From the NCBI RefSeq assembly GCF_036195325.1, contig NZ_CP108101.1, positions 2,542,001 to 2,606,000 of the forward strand: DNA of 64,000 bases. The letters are read 5' to 3'. Source of the stretch: Streptomyces sp. NBC_00234 (GTDB taxonomy: Bacteria > Actinomycetota > Actinomycetes > Streptomycetales > Streptomycetaceae). Position numbers and translations under genes: made by a program. The notes under the pieces are model-generated. The model made no database searches. It saw only the letters and a list, made by a program, of their open reading frames with translations, and had not been told where the DNA came from. Within the stretch, counting starts at the first letter, position 1. Every line of letters starts with the position of its first letter. This document shows, piece by piece, positions 25,985 through 34,242 of this stretch.

Positions 25985-27445
25985 GTGACGCCTCTTCTGC
26001 CTGCACTCCAGGACCTGTCCGGCCCCACGGCTTCCAGGGAAGCCGTCCGGTTCGGCGAACACTCCCTGACCTACGCACAGTTGGCCGCCGCCGCGGACGC
26101 GCTCGCGGTCCGTGTCGCGGGTGCGGGGCGGGTCGCCGTCTGGGCCACGCCGACGCCCGAGACGGTCGTCGCGGTGGTGGCGGCGCTGCGGGCGGGGGTG
26201 CCCGCCGTACCGATCAACCCGAGTACGGGCGAGCGCGAACTGGCGCACATCCTCGCCGACAGCGCGCCCTCGGTGGTGCTGGCCGGGGCAGCCGACGTGC
26301 TCCCTGCCGGGCTGGCCGGGCTGAAGCGCCTGGACACCGACACGGGCGCCGCCTCCCCGGGCGCCGCCTTCCCCGACCCCTCCCCCGAGGCTCCCGCGCT
26401 GATCGTCTACACCTCCGGCACCACGGGCCCGCCCAAGGGCGCGGTCCTGCCCCGCCGCGCGATCGCCGCCTCGCTGGACGCCCTGGAGGACGCCTGGCAG
26501 TGGACCGGCGAGGACGTCCTCGTCCACGCCCTGCCGCTGTTCCATGTGCACGGCCTGATCCTCGGCGTGCTCGGGCCGCTGCGCCGGGGCGGTTCGGTGC
26601 GCCACCTCGGCCGCTTCTCCGTCGAGGGCGTGGCGGGCGAGCTGCTCTCCGGGGGCACGATGCTGTTCGGTGTGCCGACGATGTACCACCGGCTGGCCGA
26701 GGCGCTCGGCGAGCCGACGGGCGCCCCCGGGCTCACCAAGGCGCTCGCGGGCGCCCGGCTGCTGGTCTCCGGCTCGGCGGCGCTGCCGGTCCACGACCAC
26801 GAGCGGATCGCGGCGGCGACCGGCCGCCGGGTCATCGAGCGGTACGGGATGACGGAGACCCTGATGAACACAGGCGTCCGGGCCGACGGCGAACCCCGCC
26901 CCGGGACCGTCGGGCCGCCCCTGCGCGGGGTCGCCCTCCGCCTGGTCGAGGAGGACGGCACCCTGCTCACCGACGACCCGGCCGCCATCGGCGAGATCCA
27001 GGTGCGCGGCCCGAACCTCTTCACCGGCTATCTGAACCGGCCCGACGCGACGGCCGACGCCCTCACGGAGGACGGCTGGTTCCGTACGGGCGACATGGCC
27101 ACGGTCGACGCCGACGGCTATGTGCGGATCGTCGGCCGCAAGGCCACCGATCTGATCAAGAGCGGCGGTTACAAGATCGGCGCGGGCGAGATCGAGAACG
27201 CCCTGCTGGAACACCCCGGCGTCCGCGAGGCCGCCGTCACGGGCGAGCCCGACCCGGACCTCGGTGAGCGGATCGTCGCCTGGGTGGTGCCCGCCGAGCC
27301 CGGTTCGCCGCCTTCGGCGGAGGAGCTGGCCGACCATGTGGCGCGCCTGCTGGCCCCGCACAAGCGACCGCGCACGGTCCACTGCCTGGAGGCCCTCCCC
27401 CGCAACGACCTGGGAAAGATCATGAAGCGGTCACTGGGTCTCTGA
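25985..27445 (+). CDS. matB: Malonyl-CoA synthetase MatB
   Basis: ATP-dependent ligase (486 aa) making malonyl-CoA (or methylmalonyl-CoA) from the free diacid and CoA, giving extender units for fatty acids and polyketides. It closely resembles the characterised Streptomyces MatB as I remember it. Adenylate-forming motifs: YTSGTTGPPKGAVLPRRA, VIERYGMTET, WFRTGDMATVDADGY, GRKATDLIKSGGYKIGAGEI, and the C-terminal catalytic lysine in GKIMKR. Start GTG 25985. It follows the NarK-like gene by 70 bases on the same strand; no matA or matC is adjacent. Confidence 0.93.
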   Translation: MTPLLPALQDLSGPTASREAVRFGEHSLTYAQLAAAADALAVRVAGAGRVAVWATPTPETVVAVVAALRAGVPAVPINPSTGERELAHILADSAPSVVLAGAADVLPAGLAGLKRLDTDTGAASPGAAFPDPSPEAPALIVYTSGTTGPPKGAVLPRRAIAASLDALEDAWQWTGEDVLVHALPLFHVHGLILGVLGPLRRGGSVRHLGRFSVEGVAGELLSGGTMLFGVPTMYHRLAEALGEPTGAPGLTKALAGARLLVSGSAALPVHDHERIAAATGRRVIERYGMTETLMNTGVRADGEPRPGTVGPPLRGVALRLVEEDGTLLTDDPAAIGEIQVRGPNLFTGYLNRPDATADALTEDGWFRTGDMATVDADGYVRIVGRKATDLIKSGGYKIGAGEIENALLEHPGVREAAVTGEPDPDLGERIVAWVVPAEPGSPPSAEELADHVARLLAPHKRPRTVHCLEALPRNDLGKIMKRSLGL

Positions 27446-27524
27446 CGTGCCGACGCGCACGGTGACGAATGGTTGGTTAGCGTGAAAAACCGGACGCATC
27501 ACCGAGCGAAGAGAGAGCAGTGTC

Positions 27525-28313
27525 ATGGCCGAAACACCTGAGGGCACGCCGATCTGGGCGGATGCCATGTTCCCCGACGTCGAAGCGGCCAAGAGCTTCT
27601 ACGCGGACGTGCTGGGCTGGTCCTACGGCGAGGCGTCGCCGGAGTTCGGCAACTACACCCAGGCGTACGCGGACGGGAAGGCGGTGGCCGCCGTGTCGCC
27701 GCCCATGCCCGGCCAGGACAGCCCGGCCGCGTGGTGTCTGTACCTCGCGTCGTCGGACGCCGCCGCCACCGCGGGCAAGGTCCGCGACAGCGGCGGTCAG
27801 GTCCTGCTGGAGCCGATGCAGGTCGGCGAGTTCGGCACGATGGTGCTGGCCGCCGACCCGGGCGGGGCGGTGTTCGGGGTCTGGCAGCCGGACACGCACA
27901 AGGGCTTCGAGGCGCAGGCCGTTCCCGGTGCGTTCTGCTGGGCCGAGGTCTTCACCCGGGAGCCGGAGAAGTCGGACACCTTCTTCCCCCGCCTCTTCCC
28001 CTACAAGGTGAAGAAGATGGACGACGACGCCATCGACTTCGCCGTCTACAACGTGGGCGAGGACACCGTCCTCGGGCGGATGAAGATGACGGAGGAGTTC
28101 CCGCCCGAGGTGCCGTCGTACGTCAACGTGTACTTCACCGTCGAGGACTGCGACGCGGCGGTCGCGAAGGCGACGGAGCGCGGCGCGGTGCTGCGGTTCG
28201 GGCCGATGAGCAGCCCGTTCGGGCGGTTCGCGGCGCTGACCGACCCGCAGGGAGCGGCGTTCTCGGTCATCGACGTCACCACCACCGAGGGCGAGATGCC
28301 CTCACTGAGCTGA
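27525..28313 (+). CDS. VOC superfamily protein, two-domain (glyoxalase/bleomycin-resistance fold)
   Basis: A 262-aa protein made of two vicinal-oxygen-chelate units: residues about 8-125 (IWADAMFPDVEAAKSFYADV ... MVLAADPGGAVFGVWQ) and about 135-255 (FCWAEVFTREPEKSDTFF ... FAALTDPQGAAFSVI). Such proteins bind metals or sequester small molecules; the fixed His/Glu metal ligands of glyoxalase I are not all evident, so no reaction can be assigned. GAGAGAGCAG precedes ATG 27525. Common in Streptomyces as a hydroxylase-like hypothetical protein. Confidence 0.85.
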   Translation: MAETPEGTPIWADAMFPDVEAAKSFYADVLGWSYGEASPEFGNYTQAYADGKAVAAVSPPMPGQDSPAAWCLYLASSDAAATAGKVRDSGGQVLLEPMQVGEFGTMVLAADPGGAVFGVWQPDTHKGFEAQAVPGAFCWAEVFTREPEKSDTFFPRLFPYKVKKMDDDAIDFAVYNVGEDTVLGRMKMTEEFPPEVPSYVNVYFTVEDCDAAVAKATERGAVLRFGPMSSPFGRFAALTDPQGAAFSVIDVTTTEGEMPSLS

Positions 28314-28622
28314 GCGGCACCGGCCGCGGGATCCACACGGAACACGCCGGGACCTCCGGCCGCTCCCCCGGGCCGCGGGTGAGCGCACCGCGGAATCCGG
28401 GCGACTCCCGGCCAATCCGCACGGGCTCCGGTGACGAATGGAGTGCGTGAGGGATGCGGTACGGCCTCGCGGCATTCGGAAGGTGCCGCGGGGCCGGTTC
28501 ACAGCAGTCCTCGCCCCCGGGGTTCACACGCGCTCAGGGATCACATCGCGGGCACGAGGAGCGCGGGCGGTCGCGGCCCGGGGACGACCAATCCGGGACG
28601 GCGCGGGCGACGAATCACTTGC
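28314..28622. other. Intergenic region before the ATPase regulator gene
   Basis: 309 bases without a convincing gene. The 13-mer CGGTGACGAATGG occurs at about 28429 and also shortly before the VOC gene at about 27462, and a related GGCGACGAATCACTT lies just before the next start codon. This may be a shared promoter element; otherwise I see nothing. Confidence 0.4.
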
Positions 28623-29147
28623 ATGAGAGTCGTCGTTCCCGTCCTGAGCCGTTCCCGTGCCGACCGAGGCCGGGCCGGGATTCCGGCCGGTCCCGCCGCC
28701 GAAGCCAGAGACGTGATCAGCAGATACCTGGCGAGCTGGGGCCTGCAGAGCATCGCCGACGACGTGCTTCTGGTCGCGACGGAACTGTTCACCAACGCCC
28801 TCCGCTACGGCACACCGCCCTGGGGTACGCGCATGTGGCTCCTGCCGGACGGCCGAGGACGGCGGTACGTGCGCCTCGAAGTCACCGACGCCGGCCCGGG
28901 AATCGACGTCGACCGGGTACGTGCCCACTGGCGTCACCCCTCCGGCTCGCTGATGACCAGCGGACGCGGCCTGTTCATCGTGGACACGCTCGCGACCCGC
29001 TGGGGCGACGACCGGTCCGGCCCCGGGCACACGGTGTGGGCGGAACTGGAAGTGACGTCCGACCTTCCCACCGCCCGTCCCGCGACGGGCTTACCGCGTC
29101 CCGTCCGTGCGTGTCCGGCTCCGAGGAAGATGGGTTTTCGGGGTTGA
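28623..29147 (+). CDS. Anti-sigma-factor-like ATP-binding protein (HATPase_c_2), contains TTA codon
   Basis: A 174-aa single-domain GHKL ATPase of the RsbW/SpoIIAB-like type abundant in Streptomyces. N-box VATELFTNALRYG, first glycine box VTDAGPGID, second glycine box SGRGLFIVDTLATRWG. These proteins usually bind sigma factors or anti-sigma antagonists. Codon 157 (29091-29093) is TTA, read only by the bldA tRNA, so full-length protein may appear late in development; the ATPase core is upstream of it. No clear ribosome site precedes ATG 28623. The stop codon is overlapped by the next gene's MerR-type promoter. Confidence 0.82.
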   Translation: MRVVVPVLSRSRADRGRAGIPAGPAAEARDVISRYLASWGLQSIADDVLLVATELFTNALRYGTPPWGTRMWLLPDGRGRRYVRLEVTDAGPGIDVDRVRAHWRHPSGSLMTSGRGLFIVDTLATRWGDDRSGPGHTVWAELEVTSDLPTARPATGLPRPVRACPAPRKMGFRG

Positions 29148-29174
29148 AGTTGCCGTAGCGGCAGCTTCTACCGT
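29144..29174 (+). promoter_or_regulatory. MerR-type promoter with 19-bp spacer and central palindrome
   Basis: -35 TTGAAG (29144-29149), 19-base spacer, -10 TACCGT (29169-29174). A near-perfect inverted repeat GAAGTTGCCG / CGGCAGCTTC (29146-29155 and 29159-29168) fills the spacer. The over-long spacer with a centred palindrome is the hallmark of MerR-activated promoters. It lies 52 bases before the MerR gene start and overlaps the preceding stop codon. Confidence 0.85.
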
Positions 29175-29225
29175 CGTGAACAGGGCCGGAACGACCGGCC
29201 CGGCGACACACGTGCGGGAGCAACG

Positions 29226-29984
29226 ATGGACTGGCCGATCTCCGAAGTGGCCCGAATGTCGGGTGTCACCGCCCGGACACTGCGCCACTACGACGAGACC
29301 GGCCTGCTGCCACCGGCCCGTATCGGCGCCAACGGTCACCGCTACTACGAGGAGCAGCAGCTCCTGCTGCTGCAGCAGATCCTCGTGCTGCGGGCCCTGG
29401 GCGTCGGGCTGCCGGAGATCGGCCGCATCCTCTCCGATCAGGTCGACGAGGTGGATGCCCTGCGGGGCCACCACCGGCGGCTGCTCGCGGAGAGGGACCG
29501 CCTCGACGCCCTGGCCGGCACCGTCTCCCGCACGATCGCCGAACTGGAGCGATCCAGGAAGGATGGCCACCCCATGACCATCAACCGACCCGAGAACCTC
29601 TTCGAAGGCGTCCAGCCCACCCATTACGCGGACAACATGCGGGACTTCCCCGAACTCGCCGAGGAGGTCGGACGGCGGGCTGCCACGATGAGCCAGGCCG
29701 ACGCGGACGCCGGGCACCGTGAGCGCACGGCGCAGATGATCCGGCTGGCCGAACTCATGGCCTCGGGCCACGCGGCCGACGCCGAGCCGGTGCAGGCCGA
29801 GATCGACGCCCAGTACCGGGCGCTGACCCAGCTGCGCAGCGTCTCCGCCGAGGAGTACCGGGCCATCGGACACTCCTGTGTGGAGAACGACGTCTGGCGC
29901 ACCGCGTACGAGTCGATCGCCCCTGGTCTGGCCGCGTACCAGCGCGACGCCATCGACGCCTACGCCGCCACCCGGCTGAGCTGA
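29226..29984 (+). CDS. MerR family regulator with TipAS-type ligand domain
   Basis: A 252-aa TipA-like activator. Residues 1-70: MerR DNA-binding domain (ISEVARMSGVTARTLRHYDE, then GLLPPARIGANGHRYY). Residues 75-112: coiled-coil dimerisation helix. Residues 117-252: TipAS-like antibiotic-binding domain, with one cysteine (Cys218 in AIGHSCVENDVW). In TipA a cysteine near residue 214 reacts with thiopeptides; whether Cys218 is its equivalent is uncertain. Met117 (ATG 29574, opening MTINRPENLFEG) lies where TipAS is started internally, so a short form could also be made. Autoregulation through the 29144 promoter is likely. Converges on the LysR gene. Confidence 0.9.
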   Translation: MDWPISEVARMSGVTARTLRHYDETGLLPPARIGANGHRYYEEQQLLLLQQILVLRALGVGLPEIGRILSDQVDEVDALRGHHRRLLAERDRLDALAGTVSRTIAELERSRKDGHPMTINRPENLFEGVQPTHYADNMRDFPELAEEVGRRAATMSQADADAGHRERTAQMIRLAELMASGHAADAEPVQAEIDAQYRALTQLRSVSAEEYRAIGHSCVENDVWRTAYESIAPGLAAYQRDAIDAYAATRLS

Positions 29985-30061
29985 ACCGCTGCCGTCCTGG
30001 TGCTGATCCGGGCGGCCGGCTTCCGGGCCGCGGAGGGCTGACCGCGACCGCTCGGGACGCG

Positions 30062-30091
30062 TGCCGTCGGCTCCGGCCGGTGCCGACGGCA
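30062..30091. terminator. Hairpin between MerR and LysR genes
   Basis: 10-bp arms TGCCGTCGGC / GCCGACGGCA around a 10-base loop in the gap between converging genes. Confidence 0.65.
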
Positions 30092-30107
30092 TGCGCGCGC
30101 CCGGAGA

Positions 30108-31037
30108 TCAGCCTCGGCCCGCGACGTCGTCCGCGGTCGGGACCGGCGCCGTGCGGGCGGCAGGAAGCCCGAAGGAATCCCGGCAGTGCACGAGCAGTTC
30201 GCGAAGGGCCGGGCTCTTGGCCGGCGCGGAGACGAGGGCCAGCACCGCAGCGATGTCGGCGTCGGTAATGGGCACGGTCCGCAACCGCGGGTGCTGGGCG
30301 AGCATGGATGCGGACAGAACCGCCACGCCCAGTCCCCGCTCGGCCAGATGCAGCACCGCGCCCGGCGCGCCGGCCTGGAGAGCCACGGTGGGTGTGAGGC
30401 CGCGTGCGGCCGAGGCCTGGTCCAGTACGGCCCGGATGCCGGTACCCCGGGGCAGGCAGATCACGGGATGGGCGCTCAACTCGGCGAGAGTGACGCCGTC
30501 CTCCTCGGCCAGCGGGTGTCCGTGCGGCACCGCCGCGACGATCGGCTCACTGAGCACCTGCTGTCCGTCCAGATCCTCCGGAGCCCGGTCGGCCGCCCCG
30601 ATCAGCGCGAGGTCGACGGCTCCCTCACGGACGTACTCCACCAGTTGGGCGGACTCGCCCTCGACGAGACTGATCTCCACGCCCGGGTGGGCCCGATGGA
30701 AGCTCGCCAGGGCATCGAACAGCGGAGTGACCGTACACGCCGTCACCATGCCGACGACCAGACGGCCGCGTACCAGGCTGTTCATCTCGTCCACCGCGCG
30801 CCGCAGCGCCTCCACGGCGGCGAGAACAGCGCGCGCGTGGTCGGCGGCCACCTCCCCCACCGCGGTCAGTCCGGCGCTGCGGCCGGACCGGTCGATGAGG
30901 GTCGCGCCGAGGTCGTTCTCCAGTTGGCGGATCTGTGCACTGATCCCTGGCTGGCTGATGTGCACGCGCTCGGCGGCCCGGGTGAAGTTGGCTTCCTCCG
31001 CCACGGCCAGGAAGTACGTCAGCTGCCTGAGTTCCAT
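30108..31037 (-). CDS. LysR family transcriptional regulator
   Basis: A 309-aa LysR-type regulator. N-terminal winged helix (MELRQLTYFLAVAEEANFTR, then HISQPGISAQIRQLENDLG) and a periplasmic-binding-like effector domain (GRLVVGMVTACT to the C-terminus). It is close to the group with GTGI in the effector domain, as in oxidative or aromatic-metabolism regulators, but the ligand is unknown. Divergent from a SnoaL-like gene, with an ATAA-N7-TTAT dyad overlapping its own start codon, indicating autorepression and control of the neighbour. Confidence 0.9.
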   Translation of the reverse strand: MELRQLTYFLAVAEEANFTRAAERVHISQPGISAQIRQLENDLGATLIDRSGRSAGLTAVGEVAADHARAVLAAVEALRRAVDEMNSLVRGRLVVGMVTACTVTPLFDALASFHRAHPGVEISLVEGESAQLVEYVREGAVDLALIGAADRAPEDLDGQQVLSEPIVAAVPHGHPLAEEDGVTLAELSAHPVICLPRGTGIRAVLDQASAARGLTPTVALQAGAPGAVLHLAERGLGVAVLSASMLAQHPRLRTVPITDADIAAVLALVSAPAKSPALRELLVHCRDSFGLPAARTAPVPTADDVAGRG

Positions 31038-31050
31038 AACTTTTGATTAT
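31036..31050. promoter_or_regulatory. LysR-type dyad overlapping the LysR start codon
   Basis: ATAA-N7-TTAT contains the T-N11-A core of LysR sites. It covers the first base pairs of the LysR gene and its upstream edge, in an A/T-rich stretch shared with the divergent gene. Confidence 0.5.
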
Positions 31051-31139
31051 AGAAGCGATCGAAAGGATTGCTTGGACTTATTTCGGACCGACGTTGGATC
31101 ATGGCGATGCCCGAATTCGCCCTCCATGGAAGGAACGTC

Positions 31140-31505
31140 GTGCCCGAGAACGAGAAGGCATGGAAGCCCGAGGACCTCACCCGCCTCTTCGTGGAGCGCG
31201 CCAATGCCGGTGACGCCGCCGGCCTTGCCGCGCTGTACGAGGAGGGGGCGGTGATGGCCTACCCGCCCGGCAGCACCACGGTGGGCCGCGAAGCCATCCG
31301 CGAACTCTGGGAGACGGTGCTCGCCCGAGCTCCGCGCTTCGAGGCGGAGGAGCCGCTCCCGACTCTTGTCTGCGGCGACATCGCCCTGACCGCCACGCCA
31401 CCGAAGGACGGCTCGGGCGCCCGCGCCCAGGTGGCCCGCCGTCAGGCCGACGGCAGCTGGCTGCGCATGATCGACCAGCCGGAGTTCCGTCCGCCGGCCG
31501 ACTGA
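31140..31505 (+). CDS. SnoaL-like / NTF2-fold protein (YybH type)
   Basis: A 121-aa protein of the NTF2-like fold: helices RLFVERANAGDAAGLAALYE, then the strand AVMAYPPGSTTVGREAIREL and a C-terminal sheet ending WLRMIDQPEF. Family members are small enzymes or ligand-binding proteins with a cone-shaped pocket. GTG 31140 is preferred because GGAAGGA lies 5-6 bases upstream; an in-frame ATG at 31101 would add 13 residues without a ribosome site. Divergent from the LysR gene, which probably controls it. Confidence 0.78.
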   Translation: MPENEKAWKPEDLTRLFVERANAGDAAGLAALYEEGAVMAYPPGSTTVGREAIRELWETVLARAPRFEAEEPLPTLVCGDIALTATPPKDGSGARAQVARRQADGSWLRMIDQPEFRPPAD

Positions 31506-31620
31506 TCCGCCTGAAGCGCCACCGGCCGGCCCGGGTCGACCGAGCGGGCCCGTCAGGCCCGCAGGCCGGGGCCGGCCTCCTGGGACGCCGCACGACCGAT
31601 CTGACCACGTTCCATCGGAT

Positions 31621-31664
31621 TGCGAATTCCGCATCAAAAATGCTTACACACAACGAAATTCGCA
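31621..31664. repeat. Inverted repeat in A/T-rich region before Tat-flavoprotein gene
   Basis: TGCGAATT (31621-31628) and AATTCGCA (31657-31664), arms 28 bases apart. The stretch 31620-31740 is far richer in A/T than the rest of the window. It probably contains the promoter (possible -35 TTACAC near 31644 and -10 around CATATA) of the gene at 31747. Confidence 0.45.
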
Positions 31665-31746
31665 CTGCATATATGACTCAACGACTGTATAGCATTCCGG
31701 CAGCACGCAACTGCTCCGAAAACCGAAGATCGATATGGGGTCTCGC

Positions 31747-33690
31747 ATGCCCAGATTCAATGATCACGAGCTCGGAATGCACCGGAAGATCACGCGCCGC
31801 GACTTCCTCGACGGAGTGGCCGTCACCGCAGTCGGCGCGACCGCGGCGATCGCACTCCCCGGCCTGGCACATGCCGCCCCCGACGCGTCGGGTGGCCACG
31901 GACACACCCACGGGCACGGCAGGCCGACCGCGCCGTACCCGCCCACCGCGACCGGCTTGCGGGGCCAGCAGCCGGGCGCGTACGACGTGGCGCACGCGGT
32001 GCGTGACGGCGACTTCGCGCCGGGTCGCATATCGGATACCCGTGAGACCTACGACCTGGTCGTGGTCGGCGGCGGGCTGAGCGGACTGGCCGCGGCCTAC
32101 CTCTACCGCAAGCACGCCGGCCCGAGGGCCCGTGTGCTCGTTCTCGACGCCCTCGACGACTTCGGCGGGCATGCCCGGCGCAACGAGTTCCAGGTCGGCC
32201 GCACACAGTTGCTGTCCAACGGCGGCACCGTCAACATCGATACCCCGAGCACCTGGTCGCGCGGGGCCCGCGACCTGCTCACCAAGGATCTCGGCGTCGA
32301 CCTGAAGGCGCTGGAAGCCACGGTCAAGGGCGACGCGTACGCGCCGTACTCCCTCCGCAGCGGCACCCTCTTCAACTCCGAGCGCTGGGGCAAGGACCAG
32401 CTGGTCATCCGCGAATCCGGCGAGTCCTGGGCGTCGTACGCGACCAAGCTGCCGATGAGCGAGGCGAGCCGGGCCGCGCTGGTTCGCCTGTACACGACGA
32501 CCGAGGACTTCTACCCCGGACTGACGGACACCCAGAAGAAGGAAATCCTCGCCCGCACCCCGTACGAGACCTATCTGCGCCAGAACCTCGGCCTGGACGA
32601 CGACGCGCTGGAGGTCGTCAAGCGGGGAACCAACGGCCTCTGGGGCGTGAACGTCGACCACGTCGCCGCGGCCGACGCGTGGGCGACCGGACAGCCGGGC
32701 TTCGGCGGCCTGGGACTCGAACACACTCCGTGGCCGGGGGCCGGGCTGACCCCGCTGATGCACCTCGCCGAGACCGAGGAGGACGGCAACTTCTACTTCC
32801 CCGAGGGCAACGCGTCGCTGGCCCGCCTGCTGGTCAGCAAGCTCGTCCCACACGCCTTCGACGAGCGCAGGCCGGACTGGCGGGAGATCGTCACCGCGAA
32901 GGCGGACTACTCCCGCCTCGACGACCGGGACAGTCCCGTCCGCATCCGGCTGGCGAGCACGGCCTTCCAGGTCCGCAACGAAGGCCGGCACGGCGCGGTG
33001 GTCGACTACTCGAAGGGCGGCCTCAGCCATCGGGTCCGGGCCAAGGGCGTGGTCATGGCCTGCTGGAACTCCGTCTCCTCGTACGTCGTGCCCGAGTTGC
33101 CGCCGGAGCAGGTCACCGCGATGCGCTACGGCACGAAGGTGCCGTTGGTGTACGCGCGGGTGGCACTGCGCGACTGGCGGGCCTTCGCCGACGCCCGTGT
33201 CTCCCGGGTCAGCACGCCCTCGATGTTCTTCTCCAGCTTCGGCCTGCCGACGGTCACCGAGATCGGTGACTTCACGATGCCGCACCGCCCCGAACTGCCC
33301 ACCGTGGTATCCCTTTCGGCGACCCCGAGCTCCCCCGGTCTGGTCTGTCGCGAGCAGCACAAGGCAGGCCGCCGCACACTGATCAGGATGTCGTTCGAGG
33401 ACTTCGAGCGCGAGATCCGCGACTCGATGACCCGCTCCCTGGGCGACTACGGCTTCGACCCGGCCCGCGACATCTCGGCCATCACGGTCAACCGCTGGGC
33501 CCACGGGTACGCCTACGAGTACAACTCCCTCGACGATCCGTCCCTGTTCCAGCCCGAGTCGCAGCGCCCGTACGCCCAGGCCCGCCGCCCGGTCGGGCGG
33601 ATCGCCATCGCGAACTCCGACGCGGAAGCGTTCGGTTACACGCACGCCGCCTTCGACGCGGCGATCCGCGCCGTGGCACACCTCCTGTGA
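31747..33690 (+). CDS. Tat-exported FAD-dependent oxidoreductase (spermidine-dehydrogenase-like)
   Basis: A 647-aa flavoprotein exported folded by the Tat pathway: twin arginines at residues 17-18 in KITRRDFLDG, a hydrophobic stretch and an AHA cleavage site. After a His/Gly-rich linker comes the FAD-binding YDLVVVGGGLSGLAAAYLYR. The rest (LLSNGGTVNID, GVNVDHVAAADAWATG, C-terminal GYTHAAFDAAIRAV) recalls Pseudomonas spermidine dehydrogenase; this is a moderate resemblance from memory. ATG 31747 has GGGG 6 bases upstream; ATG 31735 would add four residues. Substrate probably an amine or polyamine, unproven. A terminator follows. Confidence 0.82.
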   Translation: MPRFNDHELGMHRKITRRDFLDGVAVTAVGATAAIALPGLAHAAPDASGGHGHTHGHGRPTAPYPPTATGLRGQQPGAYDVAHAVRDGDFAPGRISDTRETYDLVVVGGGLSGLAAAYLYRKHAGPRARVLVLDALDDFGGHARRNEFQVGRTQLLSNGGTVNIDTPSTWSRGARDLLTKDLGVDLKALEATVKGDAYAPYSLRSGTLFNSERWGKDQLVIRESGESWASYATKLPMSEASRAALVRLYTTTEDFYPGLTDTQKKEILARTPYETYLRQNLGLDDDALEVVKRGTNGLWGVNVDHVAAADAWATGQPGFGGLGLEHTPWPGAGLTPLMHLAETEEDGNFYFPEGNASLARLLVSKLVPHAFDERRPDWREIVTAKADYSRLDDRDSPVRIRLASTAFQVRNEGRHGAVVDYSKGGLSHRVRAKGVVMACWNSVSSYVVPELPPEQVTAMRYGTKVPLVYARVALRDWRAFADARVSRVSTPSMFFSSFGLPTVTEIGDFTMPHRPELPTVVSLSATPSSPGLVCREQHKAGRRTLIRMSFEDFEREIRDSMTRSLGDYGFDPARDISAITVNRWAHGYAYEYNSLDDPSLFQPESQRPYAQARRPVGRIAIANSDAEAFGYTHAAFDAAIRAVAHLL

Positions 33691-33704
33691 GCCTGCGGTG
33701 ACGT

Positions 33705-33736
33705 GAGGTCCCGTGCCGCCCACGGCACGGGACCTC
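33705..33736 (+). terminator. Terminator after the Tat-flavoprotein gene
   Basis: A perfect 14-bp stem (GAGGTCCCGTGCCG with its complement), 4-base loop, followed by TTGTT, 14 bases after the stop codon. Confidence 0.85.
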
Positions 33737-33860
33737 TTGTTCACCCAGCCGGCCGGAGCGCGGTGCGGACCAGGAGCGCGACGAAGTGTCCGGACACCCC
33801 ACCGAAAACGCCACACCATGTCACCCCCGGAGCACCGTGCGCACCGGTTAGCGTCGCCGC

Positions 33861-34226
33861 ATGACTCACAGCCTTGTCGTCCACGTGCCCGACACCGACC
33901 TCGAACCCGAGCCGCTCGACCCCGCGCAGATCGTCTCCGGCTCGCCGGAGGTGACCGGCAAGGTCGTCTGGGAGTCGGAGGACGGCCGTCGGCTGCGCGG
34001 CGTCTGGCAGATCACTCCGGGAGTCGTCACCGACACCGAGGTGGACGAGATGTTCGTCGTACTCAGCGGCTCGGCCACCATCGAGGTGGAGGGCGGGCCG
34101 ACGCTGACGGTCGGGCCGGGAGACCTCGCCGTGCTGCACGAGGGCGACCGCACCACCTGGACGGTGCACGAGACGCTGCGCAAGGCGTACGCGATCGACC
34201 TCGGGGAGGGCGGGACGTCGTCCTAG
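33861..34226 (+). CDS. Cupin domain protein
   Basis: A 121-aa single-domain cupin resembling the DUF861/EutQ-type group. Strand motifs: VVWESEDGRRLRGVWQITPG, EVDEMFVVLSGSATIEV (first cupin box, with Glu but without the paired His), and VGPGDLAVLHEGDRTTWTVHE (second box with His). The missing histidines suggest altered or absent metal binding. Start ATG 33861. Converges on the saccharopine-dehydrogenase-like gene, 16 bases away. Confidence 0.85.
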   Translation: MTHSLVVHVPDTDLEPEPLDPAQIVSGSPEVTGKVVWESEDGRRLRGVWQITPGVVTDTEVDEMFVVLSGSATIEVEGGPTLTVGPGDLAVLHEGDRTTWTVHETLRKAYAIDLGEGGTSS

Positions 34227-34242
34227 CCGTACGACCCTGCCG

